The notes below the pieces were generated by a model that was given only the letters and a program-made list of their open reading frames with translations, was not told the origin of the DNA and did no database searches. A stretch of DNA of 64,000 nt from Breoghania corrubedonensis (GTDB taxonomy: Bacteria; Pseudomonadota; Alphaproteobacteria; Rhizobiales; Stappiaceae): positions 1 through 64,000 of the forward strand of contig NZ_QAYG01000014.1 in NCBI RefSeq assembly GCF_003053845.1, read 5' to 3'. How positions within the stretch are numbered: position 1 is the stretch's first letter; the number at the start of each line of letters is the position of its first letter. The translations under genes were made by a program, and so were the position numbers. Of the stretch, positions 54,533-62,732 are shown in pieces.

Positions 54533-55080
54533 GAGTTCTCCAGTATCGACGATACATCCGACACGATCCGGACATTCGCCAAGGTCACTTGTCAGTCGCA
54601 TAGCCTTGCTCGGTTCGGCATCACGGATATCCGACGCCGTCCAGGGCGGCCTGCGCGCAGGCAGCAAGATCCTGATCAAGGTCATGCGCCTACATCGTTT
54701 CGGTTTTTCGGTACCCGGAGCGGCTGTCGCGCCGCCCTCAAGGCATCTCGTTTTCGCAGCTTTGCGCGCTGCGCAGCGCCAGTTCATGCTGATCGACGTG
54801 ATTGGACCGCAGCCGAAGGCGCGCATCCGGAACCCGTCCGACACGCCGTTTGGCGAGACGGGTCCGGGAGATCCGGTGGCAGGGCAGTCATACGCGCACC
54901 GCTTGGCGCGCCCTCTCCCGAGGAGGACATCATCACCGGATCGTCCAATTCCCCGACAGGACGCCGGGAGGGGGCGACCGCGGAGACATGACGGTTTCTA
55001 CGGAGGGATGATAAGCTGGCGAAGAGTAGATGAATTGTCCTAGATTGCCAGAATATTGTTGGAAACGGACATATCTCGGC
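54533..55080. other. 548-bp divergent region between the carnitine operon and its AraC-type regulator
   Basis: No supported gene. Open frames crossing it have no recognisable domain. The right end (about 55000-55070) is AT-richer and contains the imperfect palindrome CCAGAATATTGTTGG near 55048-55062, possibly part of the regulator promoter. The length leaves room for activator sites of the regulator. Confidence 0.45.
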
Positions 55081-56019
55081 ATGAAGGCGACATTCTTTCT
55101 CCTGGACGGCTTTTCGAACCTCGTCCTGTCCTGCCTCCTGGAACCTCTTCGAATGCTCCATGACCTCTACCAGGAGGAGATCGAGTGGCGCGTGGTCACC
55201 GCCGACGACCAGCCCGTTGCCAGTTCCTCCAACCTCCTGCTTGCCCCGACCGGACGGCTTGACGAAATCGATGGCTCCGACCTGCTCGTGATCATCTCCA
55301 GCAATGGCTACCGCCAGCACCCGACCCCCGAAAACCAGCGGCTCGTAATGAGCCTCGTCCGCCAGAGCAGTATCGTGATTGGCGCGGATGCCGGCGCCTG
55401 GCTCCTCGCGGCCACCGGCCTTCTCGATGACACGCGCGCGACGTTGCACTGGGCCGTGCTTGCCGAATTCGCGGAGACGTTCCCGCAAGTGCAGGTATGT
55501 CACGACAACTACGTGATGGAGGGACGTTTCTGGAGCTGTGGCGGTGCTTCGACGGCTCTGGAGCTGGTTCTCGCCTTCATTACCGAACGCTTCGGAGCGG
55601 CCAAGTCATTCATGGCGTCATCCATGTTCATGTCCGACACCAGCTTGCAAAAGGAAGGCGACAGGGCGCCCACGGCCCTCACCATGCCCCACCGCAGCCG
55701 CCTCGACGCCATCAAGAACATCATGGTGGAGACGATCGAGCATCCGCTGACCCTGATCGCACTGGCGCAGCGCGCGCACCTGTCGCCGCGTACGGTGAAC
55801 CGCCTGTTCAAGGCGGAGCTTGGCACGTCGCCGGGTCATTATTACCAGCAACTCAGGCTGTCCTTCGCGCGCGAGCTGGCTGACAACACCTCGCTGGGCT
55901 TGCGCGAGATCGCCCTGCGCAGCGGATATAGCGACGCCGCCGCGCTGAGCAAGGCGTTCAAGCGGGTTTACGGATACCCGGTTCGAAAATTGCAGAAATC
56001 CGCACAAAACACCGGTTGA
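55081..56019 (+). CDS. GlxA-family AraC-type regulator (CdhR-like)
   Basis: The 312-residue regulator has an N-terminal DJ-1/PfpI-like sensor domain (FFLLDGFSNLVLSCLLEPLRML, then GADAGAWLLAATGLLD with no nucleophilic Cys) and two C-terminal helix-turn-helices (LIALAQRAHLSPRTVNRLFKAE and LREIALRSGYSDAAALSKAFKRVYG). This architecture matches GbdR/CdhR regulators of carnitine and betaine catabolism. It is divergent from the carnitine operon, which it probably activates when carnitine is present. ATG 55081 is preferred over 55030. Confidence 0.88.
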   Translation: MKATFFLLDGFSNLVLSCLLEPLRMLHDLYQEEIEWRVVTADDQPVASSSNLLLAPTGRLDEIDGSDLLVIISSNGYRQHPTPENQRLVMSLVRQSSIVIGADAGAWLLAATGLLDDTRATLHWAVLAEFAETFPQVQVCHDNYVMEGRFWSCGGASTALELVLAFITERFGAAKSFMASSMFMSDTSLQKEGDRAPTALTMPHRSRLDAIKNIMVETIEHPLTLIALAQRAHLSPRTVNRLFKAELGTSPGHYYQQLRLSFARELADNTSLGLREIALRSGYSDAAALSKAFKRVYGYPVRKLQKSAQNTG

Positions 56020-56052
56020 GCCCAGCGTCCCGCGTGGAGTGACACACTATTT

Positions 56053-56958
56053 TCACAGTGCGTTTTCTTCAGCCAGGGAACCAAGCCGGGCGCAGATGCG
56101 GGAGAACGCCCGAGCAGCTCTTGCGCTGTGATGACGCGCTCTCAGCCACCCATGCACAAGCCCCTCACCTGTCTCGACCAGAACTTCGGTTCCCGCCGCC
56201 GACGCCTGATCGCGGTAACGCAGGCAATCGTCGTGCAGCGGATCGCATTCGGCGGGATAGAGGAATGTCGGCGGAAGACAGGAAAGATCGCCGGCGCTCG
56301 GCGTTGCCGTGGCATCGCGGAAACTGGCGCCCCGGGCACTGCCGTAACTCCGGATATCATCGCGGCTCAAGAGCGGCGCGTTGGCATGGACCTCATAACT
56401 GCCCCCCTCCGGCGCGTAGCCCAACGCCGGATAGATCAGCACCTGTCCGGCAAGTGCCGGCGAAACCCACGTACCGACAAGGGACGCCATCAGCGTTGCC
56501 CCTGCACTGTCACCGCAAAGAGTGATCCGACGATCGCCGGAAATATCGCGGACAACCGCCAAGAGATCCTCATAGCCAGCAGGGTGAGGATGTTCGGGCG
56601 CCAGGCGGTAGTCGACTGCGATAACCTGGATACCGGTCGCCGCCGCGATTTCGGCACAGATGTCGTCGTGGCTCTCAAGCCCGCCCAGGACATGTCCGCC
56701 ACCGTGGGCATAGACGATCGCCGTAGCCCCATCATCCCCGTAAAGGCGGACCGGCACACCTGCGATACGCCGGTCGCACACAACAAGATCGCCAGGACGT
56801 GCCGCGCGAAAATAAGCCGCCATCCGGTCATAGACCGCACGTTGCGCCACCCAGTCATCCGCGCGCAAATCCGCAGGATAAAAGGAAAGCGTATCGTCGA
56901 TGAACGCGAGGATCTCGCGGTCCAGCTTGCTCGAATAATCCAAGAAACGGATCTCCAT
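56053..56958 (-). CDS. HSL-family alpha/beta hydrolase, possible acylcarnitine esterase
   Basis: A 301-residue hormone-sensitive-lipase-type hydrolase: oxyanion motif YAHGGGHVLGGLESHD, nucleophile elbow LCGDSAGATLMA, then acidic residue near YPAECDPLHDD and His in GLVHGWLR. It converges on the AraC-type regulator with a 33-bp gap. In Pseudomonas aeruginosa an alpha/beta hydrolase near the carnitine genes cleaves short-chain acylcarnitines, so the same role is plausible here. ATG 56958 is chosen; GTG 56979 is an alternative. Confidence 0.84.
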   Translation of the reverse strand: MEIRFLDYSSKLDREILAFIDDTLSFYPADLRADDWVAQRAVYDRMAAYFRAARPGDLVVCDRRIAGVPVRLYGDDGATAIVYAHGGGHVLGGLESHDDICAEIAAATGIQVIAVDYRLAPEHPHPAGYEDLLAVVRDISGDRRITLCGDSAGATLMASLVGTWVSPALAGQVLIYPALGYAPEGGSYEVHANAPLLSRDDIRSYGSARGASFRDATATPSAGDLSCLPPTFLYPAECDPLHDDCLRYRDQASAAGTEVLVETGEGLVHGWLRARHHSARAARAFSRICARLGSLAEENAL

Positions 56959-57498
56959 TGAGTTGCGTAGCGGGCCCACTGCGGTCGGCAGTCAAGAGTG
57001 CGCGGCTGCTGCAATGCCTGAAAGAAAGTCGCCACCGTCGGACGTCTGACGGCGCGGTTACAGGCGAAAGAGTGCTCCCGCCCCATGTTTGATGCGCGGC
57101 GCTTGGCCGCTGCCACGACGAGCAGGAAAGGCCAGTGCGATGCGCGATAATGCAGGCGGTTCAGCATCCTGGCTCCTACTTGAGAACCGCCGACCGCACT
57201 CGTCCTCTGCGCGGCCCCGGGTCGCCCAAATTGCATTCAATAGGTGGTGATGACAATCATGGATCAGATCAGGCGGGGCTGAAACGCAATAACCCTGCGG
57301 CTCTTGCTATGCGACCACAGGCTCTGCACGAGCGACGATGCGACTTCGATCCCTGCGGCTGGCTCTGCCCGGTGATTGTCATGTTTGCCGGCCTGCGAGG
57401 CGCCGGCCGAAACGAGGAGTTTTAAAGACACAAGCCCATCCGCCCACAAGGCCCTCTCTCAACAAGCGGGTCGATAACGACACAAGAGGTGAAGCCCC
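56959..57498. other. 540-bp gap before the sigma-54 activator gene
   Basis: No gene is supported. A palindromic GCCGGC pair (57387-57392 and 57402-57407) can form a short hairpin about 95 bp before the activator start; nothing else recognisable is present. It probably carries promoters of the hydrolase (minus) and the activator (plus). Confidence 0.4.
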
Positions 57499-59028
57499 AT
57501 GCAGGGACTGAATTCCCCGTCAAATCGCAAGACGCGCAAGTTTCTTGACTTCACAAGCGAGAAAGATGCGGATCTCTGCGGTTCGTGCGCCATTGACGGC
57601 ATTTTGGAATACATCGACACGAGCGATTCAGGCGAACGCCTGGATTTCTACGAAATCGGTGATTTCATATATGACGGGATCTACATCGCCGACGGCGAGG
57701 GCAAGACACTCTATGTGAACGACAGTTTTCTTCGCATCACGGGGCTGACACGGGAAACCCTTATCGGCAATCGTGTTCAGGATCTGGAAGCGCAGGGCGT
57801 CTACCTCAACGCGGTGACGCCTGAAGTGCTGCGCCAACGCCGCCCGGTGCATTCGATCGGTGAAAGTCTCTGCAACCACGCCAAGATGCTCATCACCGGC
57901 AATCCGGTCTTCGGCCAGGATGGCAAGATCAAGCTGGTCGTCGTCGTCGAGCGGGAGATCACCGATTTCCTGACGATGAAGATGGAGCTCGAGGCGATCC
58001 AGAAGAAGATGAAGACCGTCGAGCGCGGACACATCCGCGGAAAACGGGAAGTCGAGCATCTTCGCGAGGAAACCACGTCAAAGCCCCTCGTCTATACCAG
58101 CCGGGAAATGCAGGGCGTGGTCGACGCGATCGACCAGGTGGCGGGTTTCGACACGACCGTCCTTATCCAGGGCGAGACGGGCGTCGGCAAGGAAGTCGTC
58201 GCCAACCAGATACACATGAAAAGCCCTCGCAAGGATCAGGCTTTCATCAAGCTCAACTGCACAGCCATACCAGCCTCTCTGCTTGAAGCGGAACTCTTCG
58301 GCTACGAGAAGGGCGCCTTCACCGGCGCATCCGTGAACGGCAAGATCGGCCTCTTCGAACTTGCGGACAAGGGAACGATCCTGCTCGACGAGATCGGCGA
58401 CATGCCGCAGGAGTTGCAAAGCAAGCTGCTACGTGTGTTGCAGGAAAAGGAAATCATGAGGATCGGCGGCACCAAACCGATCCCGCTCGATGTGCGCATC
58501 ATCGCCGCGACACACCGCGACCTGGAGACGCAGGTCAAGGAGGAACGTTTCAGGCAGGATCTCTTCTACCGGATCAGCATCTTCCCGATCCACATCCCGC
58601 CGCTGCGCCAACGTTCTGTTGATCTCCTGGCACTCGCCGAGCATTTCCTGACCCGCTATAACACAAAATATCGCAAGAGCGTGACAATTGGCGGCGGGGG
58701 CTATGCGATTATGCGTTCCTACAATTGGCCTGGGAACGGAAGAGAACTACAGAATATCATCGAAAGGTTGGTCCTGATCTCTCCACCAGATGCCGTTCTG
58801 GACGAAAATACATTCTCGCCACTCTACTCCTCTGGAAAAGTCACACCGATACGGGATTCATACCGGGGGCTGAAAGCGATGGTTGCTGACGTGGAGCGGC
58901 GCATCATCGCCTCCGCACTCGCCGATGGCGGCAGCACCCGCAAGGCGGCTGATCTGTTGAAAGTGGACCAGTCCACGATCGTCAAGAAGGCAAAGCGGCT
59001 CGGCATCGCTCTCACCGTCAAGGAGTGA
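57499..59028 (+). CDS. PAS-domain sigma-54-dependent transcriptional activator
   Basis: This 509-residue activator has an N-terminal segment with a CGSC pair (C27, C30), a PAS domain (about 53-155, GIYIADGEGKTLYVNDSFLRITG) and a short coiled coil (160-195). The AAA+ domain has Walker A GETGVGKE at 225-232, GAFTGA at 272-277, and LLDEIGDMP. A C-terminal Fis-type helix-turn-helix is visible (GSTRKAADLLKVDQSTIVKKAKRLG). No receiver domain is present, so it senses a small molecule or redox state directly. It lies just upstream of a -24/-12 promoter and a BKACE operon, its presumed target. Confidence 0.93.
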   Translation: MQGLNSPSNRKTRKFLDFTSEKDADLCGSCAIDGILEYIDTSDSGERLDFYEIGDFIYDGIYIADGEGKTLYVNDSFLRITGLTRETLIGNRVQDLEAQGVYLNAVTPEVLRQRRPVHSIGESLCNHAKMLITGNPVFGQDGKIKLVVVVEREITDFLTMKMELEAIQKKMKTVERGHIRGKREVEHLREETTSKPLVYTSREMQGVVDAIDQVAGFDTTVLIQGETGVGKEVVANQIHMKSPRKDQAFIKLNCTAIPASLLEAELFGYEKGAFTGASVNGKIGLFELADKGTILLDEIGDMPQELQSKLLRVLQEKEIMRIGGTKPIPLDVRIIAATHRDLETQVKEERFRQDLFYRISIFPIHIPPLRQRSVDLLALAEHFLTRYNTKYRKSVTIGGGGYAIMRSYNWPGNGRELQNIIERLVLISPPDAVLDENTFSPLYSSGKVTPIRDSYRGLKAMVADVERRIIASALADGGSTRKAADLLKVDQSTIVKKAKRLGIALTVKE

Positions 59029-59112
59029 TGCCGAACGTCATCGCCGATGCCGTTTGTCCTTGGGTCCCGTTTACCGCGGCATCATCCGTTTCCGACCTTC
59101 AATCACCCCATG

Positions 59113-59136
59113 CCCCGATGATATTTTTCATCGGGG
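59113..59136. promoter_or_regulatory. Inverted repeat, candidate enhancer site of the sigma-54 activator
   Basis: CCCCGATGA and TCATCGGGG are perfect 9-bp arms around TATTTT. It is about 40-60 bp upstream of the -24 element and 85 bp after the activator stop. It could be an upstream activator site or a terminator hairpin of the activator gene; the following bases (GTAAATTATAAG) are AT-rich but not a T-run. Confidence 0.55.
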
Positions 59137-59174
59137 GTAAATTATAAGTATTTGTTTTTATTTATATTTTTTCA

Positions 59175-59190
59175 TGGCACGCCGCTTGCT
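59175..59190 (+). promoter_or_regulatory. Sigma-54 (-24/-12) promoter of the second BKACE operon
   Basis: TGGCACG-CCGC-TTGCT fits the TGGCACG-N4-TTGCW consensus completely, with GG at 59176-59177 and GC at 59188-59189 exactly 12 bp apart. The -12 lies about 37 bp before the ATG at 59226, and a sigma-54 activator gene lies directly upstream. Confidence 0.9.
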
Positions 59191-59225
59191 CCGTGGTCAC
59201 CGGTAACAAGTGGAGACCCAAAACA

Positions 59226-60056
59226 ATGTCTAAAACAATCATCAACGCGGCCCTGACCGGTGCCTTCACGTCGAAAGAGCACAATCCCGCCGTTCCGCTA
59301 ACGCCCAAGGAAATCGCCGAAGATGCCTATGCCTGCTGGCAGGCAGGTGCCGCTGTCGTTCACCTGCACATGCGGGACGAGAACGGCGCAGGCACGATGG
59401 ACATCAACCGTTTCCGCGAGACTTTCCACCTCATCCGCGAGAAATGCGACGTGGCCATCAACCTGACCACATCGGGGGATCTCAACGCCACCGAAGAAAC
59501 CCGCATGGCACACTTCGTCGAGCTGAAGCCGGAACTGGCTTCCTACGATGCGGGCACGATGAACTGGATGCACAAGACCCTGTTCATCAACCATCCCGAA
59601 TTCCTGGAGAAGCTCGGCCTGAAGATGCAGGAAGTCGGCGTGAAGCCGGAGATGGAAATCTTCGACCCCGGCATGTTCTACAACACCGTCTACTACATGA
59701 AGAAAGGTGTGCTGAAGGCCCCGGGGTATTTCCAGTTCTGCATGGGTGCGGCGGGCGGTATCGCCGCGACGGTCGAGAACCTTGTCTATCTGAAGAGCCT
59801 GTTGCCGGCGGATGCGCAATGGTCGGCTTTCGGCATCGGTGCAGGCCACCTGCCCATCCTCTTCGCCACCATCGCGTTGGGCGGCCATGTCCGCGTCGGC
59901 CTTGAAGACAACGTCTACTACAAGAAGGGACAGCTCGCGAAATCCAACGCGGAATTCGTCGAACGGGCGGTACGCCTGGTGAAGGAAGCCGACCGCGAAG
60001 TCGCCACTCCGGCTGAGGCCCGCGCCATTCTCGGCCTTCGGGAGCTCGGTCAATGA
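59226..60056 (+). CDS. BKACE family (DUF849) beta-keto acid cleavage enzyme, second copy
   Basis: The 276-residue enzyme has the zinc ligands H46 and H48 in VVHLHMRD, the same numbering as the lysine-fermentation enzyme Kce, then INLTTSGDLNA, YDAGTMNW, FCMGAAGGIAATVENL and the RVGLEDNVYYKKG segment with the Glu-Asp pair. It should convert a beta-keto acid plus acetyl-CoA into acetoacetate and an acyl-CoA. It differs clearly from the carnitine copy (CMGAAGG versus CMGVPWG), so the substrate is different. ATG 59226 is used, 36 bp after the -12 element. It overlaps the next gene by 4 bp. Confidence 0.92.
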   Translation: MSKTIINAALTGAFTSKEHNPAVPLTPKEIAEDAYACWQAGAAVVHLHMRDENGAGTMDINRFRETFHLIREKCDVAINLTTSGDLNATEETRMAHFVELKPELASYDAGTMNWMHKTLFINHPEFLEKLGLKMQEVGVKPEMEIFDPGMFYNTVYYMKKGVLKAPGYFQFCMGAAGGIAATVENLVYLKSLLPADAQWSAFGIGAGHLPILFATIALGGHVRVGLEDNVYYKKGQLAKSNAEFVERAVRLVKEADREVATPAEARAILGLRELGQ

Positions 60057-60997
60057 TCAAGAAGATCGCGGTTATCGGCGCCGGGACCATGGGTCACGGC
60101 ATCGCCGAGACGTTCGCCCTGTATGGTTATTCGGTCAATCTCTTCGATGTGAATACCGAAGTGCTGAACAAGGCAAAGGAACTGATCCGCGAAGAGCTCT
60201 CGTTCATGGCTGCGGAGGAGTACATCTCCGCGGCCGATGTCGAAGCCACACTTGAACGGATCGAAACGTCGACGGATATGGCCAAGGCCGTCGAGGACAG
60301 GGATTTCGTCATCGAGGCGGCCCCGGAAAAGATGGAGCTGAAGCAGCAACTCCTGAAGTCTCTCGACGAGCTCGCACCAAAGGATGCCTTCCTTGCGACC
60401 AACACATCGAGCCTGCCGTTCGCCGAAATGTGCGCTCTTTTGGGGGAAGATCGCAAGAAGCGGACAATGGTCAACCACTGGTACAACCCGGCCCATCTGA
60501 TGCCGCTGGTCGAGCTGTCCTTCTTCGGCAACATGCCGAAGGAACTCTATGAGGAAGTGGCCACGCTTTACGCCTCGGTGGAGAAACAGACGGCGAAGGT
60601 CCTCAAGGACGTTCCCGGACTGATCGCGAACCGCATCCAGCAGGGTGTCGCCCGCGAGGCCTTCTCGCTGATCGAAAAGGGCATTGCCGAGCCTTCCGAC
60701 ATCGACATCGCGCTCAAGTTCGGCCCTGCCTTTCGCTATGCGACGACAGGCCAGCTGGAGGTGGCCGATTTCGGCGGCCTCGATATCTGGTGCGTCGTTG
60801 GCGACAACCTTCTGAAGGTCATGGACAACTCCACCGAAGCCAACCCGATGCTGCGAGAGAAAGTCAGCGAAGGAAAGCTCGGGCTGAAAAGCGGCGAAGG
60901 CTTCTTCAAGTATCCTCCCGAGGAAGTTGCCGCGATCCGTAACAAATTCATGGGCAGGCTGATCCATCAGCTCAAGGCATCTCGCAAATACATATGA
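60053..60997 (+). CDS. 3-hydroxyacyl-CoA dehydrogenase family protein coupled to BKACE
   Basis: A 314-residue dehydrogenase with NAD motif IAVIGAGTMGHGIAETFALYG, IEAAPEKMELKQQLLKSLDE, TNTSSLPFAEM and NHWYNPAHLMPLVEL, where HWYNPAHL replaces the HFFNPVP of CoA-ester enzymes. That change resembles carnitine dehydrogenase-like members acting on free hydroxy acids. It overlaps the BKACE gene (ATGA). It probably oxidises a 3-hydroxy acid to the beta-keto acid cleaved by its neighbour. The substrate is unknown. Confidence 0.88.
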   Translation: MIKKIAVIGAGTMGHGIAETFALYGYSVNLFDVNTEVLNKAKELIREELSFMAAEEYISAADVEATLERIETSTDMAKAVEDRDFVIEAAPEKMELKQQLLKSLDELAPKDAFLATNTSSLPFAEMCALLGEDRKKRTMVNHWYNPAHLMPLVELSFFGNMPKELYEEVATLYASVEKQTAKVLKDVPGLIANRIQQGVAREAFSLIEKGIAEPSDIDIALKFGPAFRYATTGQLEVADFGGLDIWCVVGDNLLKVMDNSTEANPMLREKVSEGKLGLKSGEGFFKYPPEEVAAIRNKFMGRLIHQLKASRKYI

Positions 60998-61011
60998 ATG
61001 ATCACCCATGT

Positions 61012-61041
61012 CGGCCGGGCGCGACACGAGGCGCCCAGCCG
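61012..61041 (+). terminator. Intercistronic hairpin between the dehydrogenase and AtoE-type permease genes
   Basis: CGGC-C-GGGCGC pairs with GCGCCC-A-GCCG around a GACACGAG loop, with one C-A mismatch. No T-run follows; partial termination or mRNA processing is more likely than a full stop. Confidence 0.5.
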
Positions 61042-61162
61042 AATCCAGCACACACAAGACCACATCATCCCGAGCTTTCATTCCGTGACGTCGACGCGCG
61101 GCGCCTTGTCTGCTTGAACACGACATCGCCCCCGACGTCCGCATTCGGAAAGTCTAGGCAAC

Positions 61163-62479
61163 ATGATCAATAAACTTTTGATGTTCTTCGTGAACCTCAT
61201 GCAGAAATATCTGCCTGACCCGTTCATTATCGCATGGGGGATCACGCTCGTCGTCTGCGCCATGGCGCTCGGCATTACCCACACCGCGCCCCTCGACATC
61301 GTCACCTACTGGGGCGACGGCTTCTTCGGCATTCTCAAGTTCGCGATGCAGATGACATTGGTTGTGGTGACCGGCTATGCGCTGGCGGTCTCCAACATCA
61401 TGAAGCTGCTGCTGAAGAAGATCGTCAGCATTCCGAAGACACCCATTCAGACGGTTCTCTTCGTCGCCTTCACTTCCATGGTGCTTTATTTCCTGAACTG
61501 GGGCCTCGGCCTCATCGCAGGCGCCCTGCTCGCCAAGGAAGCCGGCAAGCAGCATCCCGACGTCGACTTCCGCCTGCTGGTGACCGCAGCCTTCTGCGGC
61601 ATCATCATCACCCATGGCGGCATGTCAGCCTCCGTGCCGCTGCTTGTCTCCACGAAGGGCCACTTCCTCGAGGGTGATATCGGCATCATTCCGCTGACAC
61701 AGACGATCTTCGGCGCGCAATCGCTGACCATCACCATCCTGCTCGCGATCTGCATTCCGATCGCCTGCACCTTCCTCTTCCCGAAGAAGGAGAACACGGT
61801 TCTGGTGGATCCGGCCCTGTTCGAGGACGATGAACCGGATGCAGTGCCTTCCAAGTCGGAGATGGTGCTCGCCGACCGGATCGACCGCAGCGTCATCATG
61901 AAGTTCTCGCTGGCTCTGATCGGCGGCGCCTACCTGGTGATGAAGCTCGGCAACGGCGAGTTCAACCTGAACATCCTGATCTTCCTGTTCCTGATCCTTG
62001 GCATCTTCGCCCACGGCTCGCTGTATTCCTACGGCAAGGCGATCGGTCAGGGGGCGTCAACCTGCGGCGGCATCATCCTGCAGTTCCCGTTCTATGCGGG
62101 CATCATGGGCATCATGGAAGGCAGCGGGCTCGTTCACGATGTGTCCAACTGGCTGCTCAGCATGTCCAACGCACACACCTTCCAGCTGGCGTGTTACCTG
62201 TCGTCGCTGATCATCTCCATCTTCGTGCCGTCGGCCGGCGGTCACTGGGTGGTCCAGGCTCCGTTCATGATCCCCGCCGCTCACGAACTCGGTGTCGAGC
62301 CCTGGCGCGTTGCCATGGGCGTCGCCTGGGGCGAAAGCATCTGGAACATCGTCTGTCCGTTCTGGGCGCTTCCGGTGCTCGCGATCGCCAAGGTCGGCCT
62401 GCGCGATCTGATCGGCTTCTCGGTGCTGCTGTTCATCGTCGGCAACATCATCGCCATCCCGTGCATGTTGCTCTTCTAG
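61163..62479 (+). CDS. atoE: Short-chain fatty acid permease, AtoE family
   Basis: A 438-residue membrane protein with about ten helices. AtoE-family stretches are LPDPFIIAWGITLVV, YFLNWGLGLIAGALLAKE, ITHGGMSASVPLLVSTKGHF and FVPSAGGHWVVQAPFMIPAA. It transports short-chain acids such as acetoacetate or butyrate. The adjacent BKACE enzyme produces acetoacetate, and 3-hydroxybutyryl-CoA dehydrogenase follows, so it may take up a short-chain hydroxy or keto acid that feeds this module. AtoE naming is by family; the substrate is inferred. Confidence 0.9.
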   Translation: MINKLLMFFVNLMQKYLPDPFIIAWGITLVVCAMALGITHTAPLDIVTYWGDGFFGILKFAMQMTLVVVTGYALAVSNIMKLLLKKIVSIPKTPIQTVLFVAFTSMVLYFLNWGLGLIAGALLAKEAGKQHPDVDFRLLVTAAFCGIIITHGGMSASVPLLVSTKGHFLEGDIGIIPLTQTIFGAQSLTITILLAICIPIACTFLFPKKENTVLVDPALFEDDEPDAVPSKSEMVLADRIDRSVIMKFSLALIGGAYLVMKLGNGEFNLNILIFLFLILGIFAHGSLYSYGKAIGQGASTCGGIILQFPFYAGIMGIMEGSGLVHDVSNWLLSMSNAHTFQLACYLSSLIISIFVPSAGGHWVVQAPFMIPAAHELGVEPWRVAMGVAWGESIWNIVCPFWALPVLAIAKVGLRDLIGFSVLLFIVGNIIAIPCMLLF

Positions 62480-62586
62480 AGCACATTCGACCCCGCCGGA
62501 GCCGACTGAGCGACATTAAACCACTCCAGACTCAATAACTTGAGCGTGTCCTTGTCGATCAGATTGTCTCACTCTCCGCTCTGGAA

Positions 62587-62632
62587 GCCGCCACACGCCA
62601 CGTCGAGGAACGGAAGACCTCGCAGTGGCGGC
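62587..62632 (+). terminator. Two-tier hairpin downstream of atoE
   Basis: Outer arms GCCGCCAC (62587-62594) and GTGGCGGC (62625-62632) enclose inner arms CGAGG (62604-62608) and CCTCG (62618-62622). No T-run follows. It lies in the 253-bp gap before the 3-hydroxybutyryl-CoA dehydrogenase gene and may terminate or stabilise the upstream message. Confidence 0.5.
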
Positions 62633-62640
62633 CTCCCAAA

Positions 62641-62670
62641 GGGATCCCACAGCCCTCCCATCGGGATCCC
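62641..62670. repeat. Two identical GGGATCCC palindromes, 22 bp apart
   Basis: Perfect 8-bp palindromes occur at 62641-62648 and 62663-62670. The 22-bp centre spacing is about two helical turns, as often seen for paired dimer-binding sites. They lie 63-92 bp before the ATG at 62733. Confidence 0.45.
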
Positions 62671-62732
62671 CCAAGCACTCACACTTGGCCCGACGAAAAA
62701 CGTCTCCGGCAAGCTCTCGAAGGAAAAACAAA

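Noticed and set aside
54784-55503. 239-residue minus-strand frame across the carnitine regulator start
   Set aside because: It is antisense to a well-supported AraC-type regulator and has no domain or ribosome-binding site.
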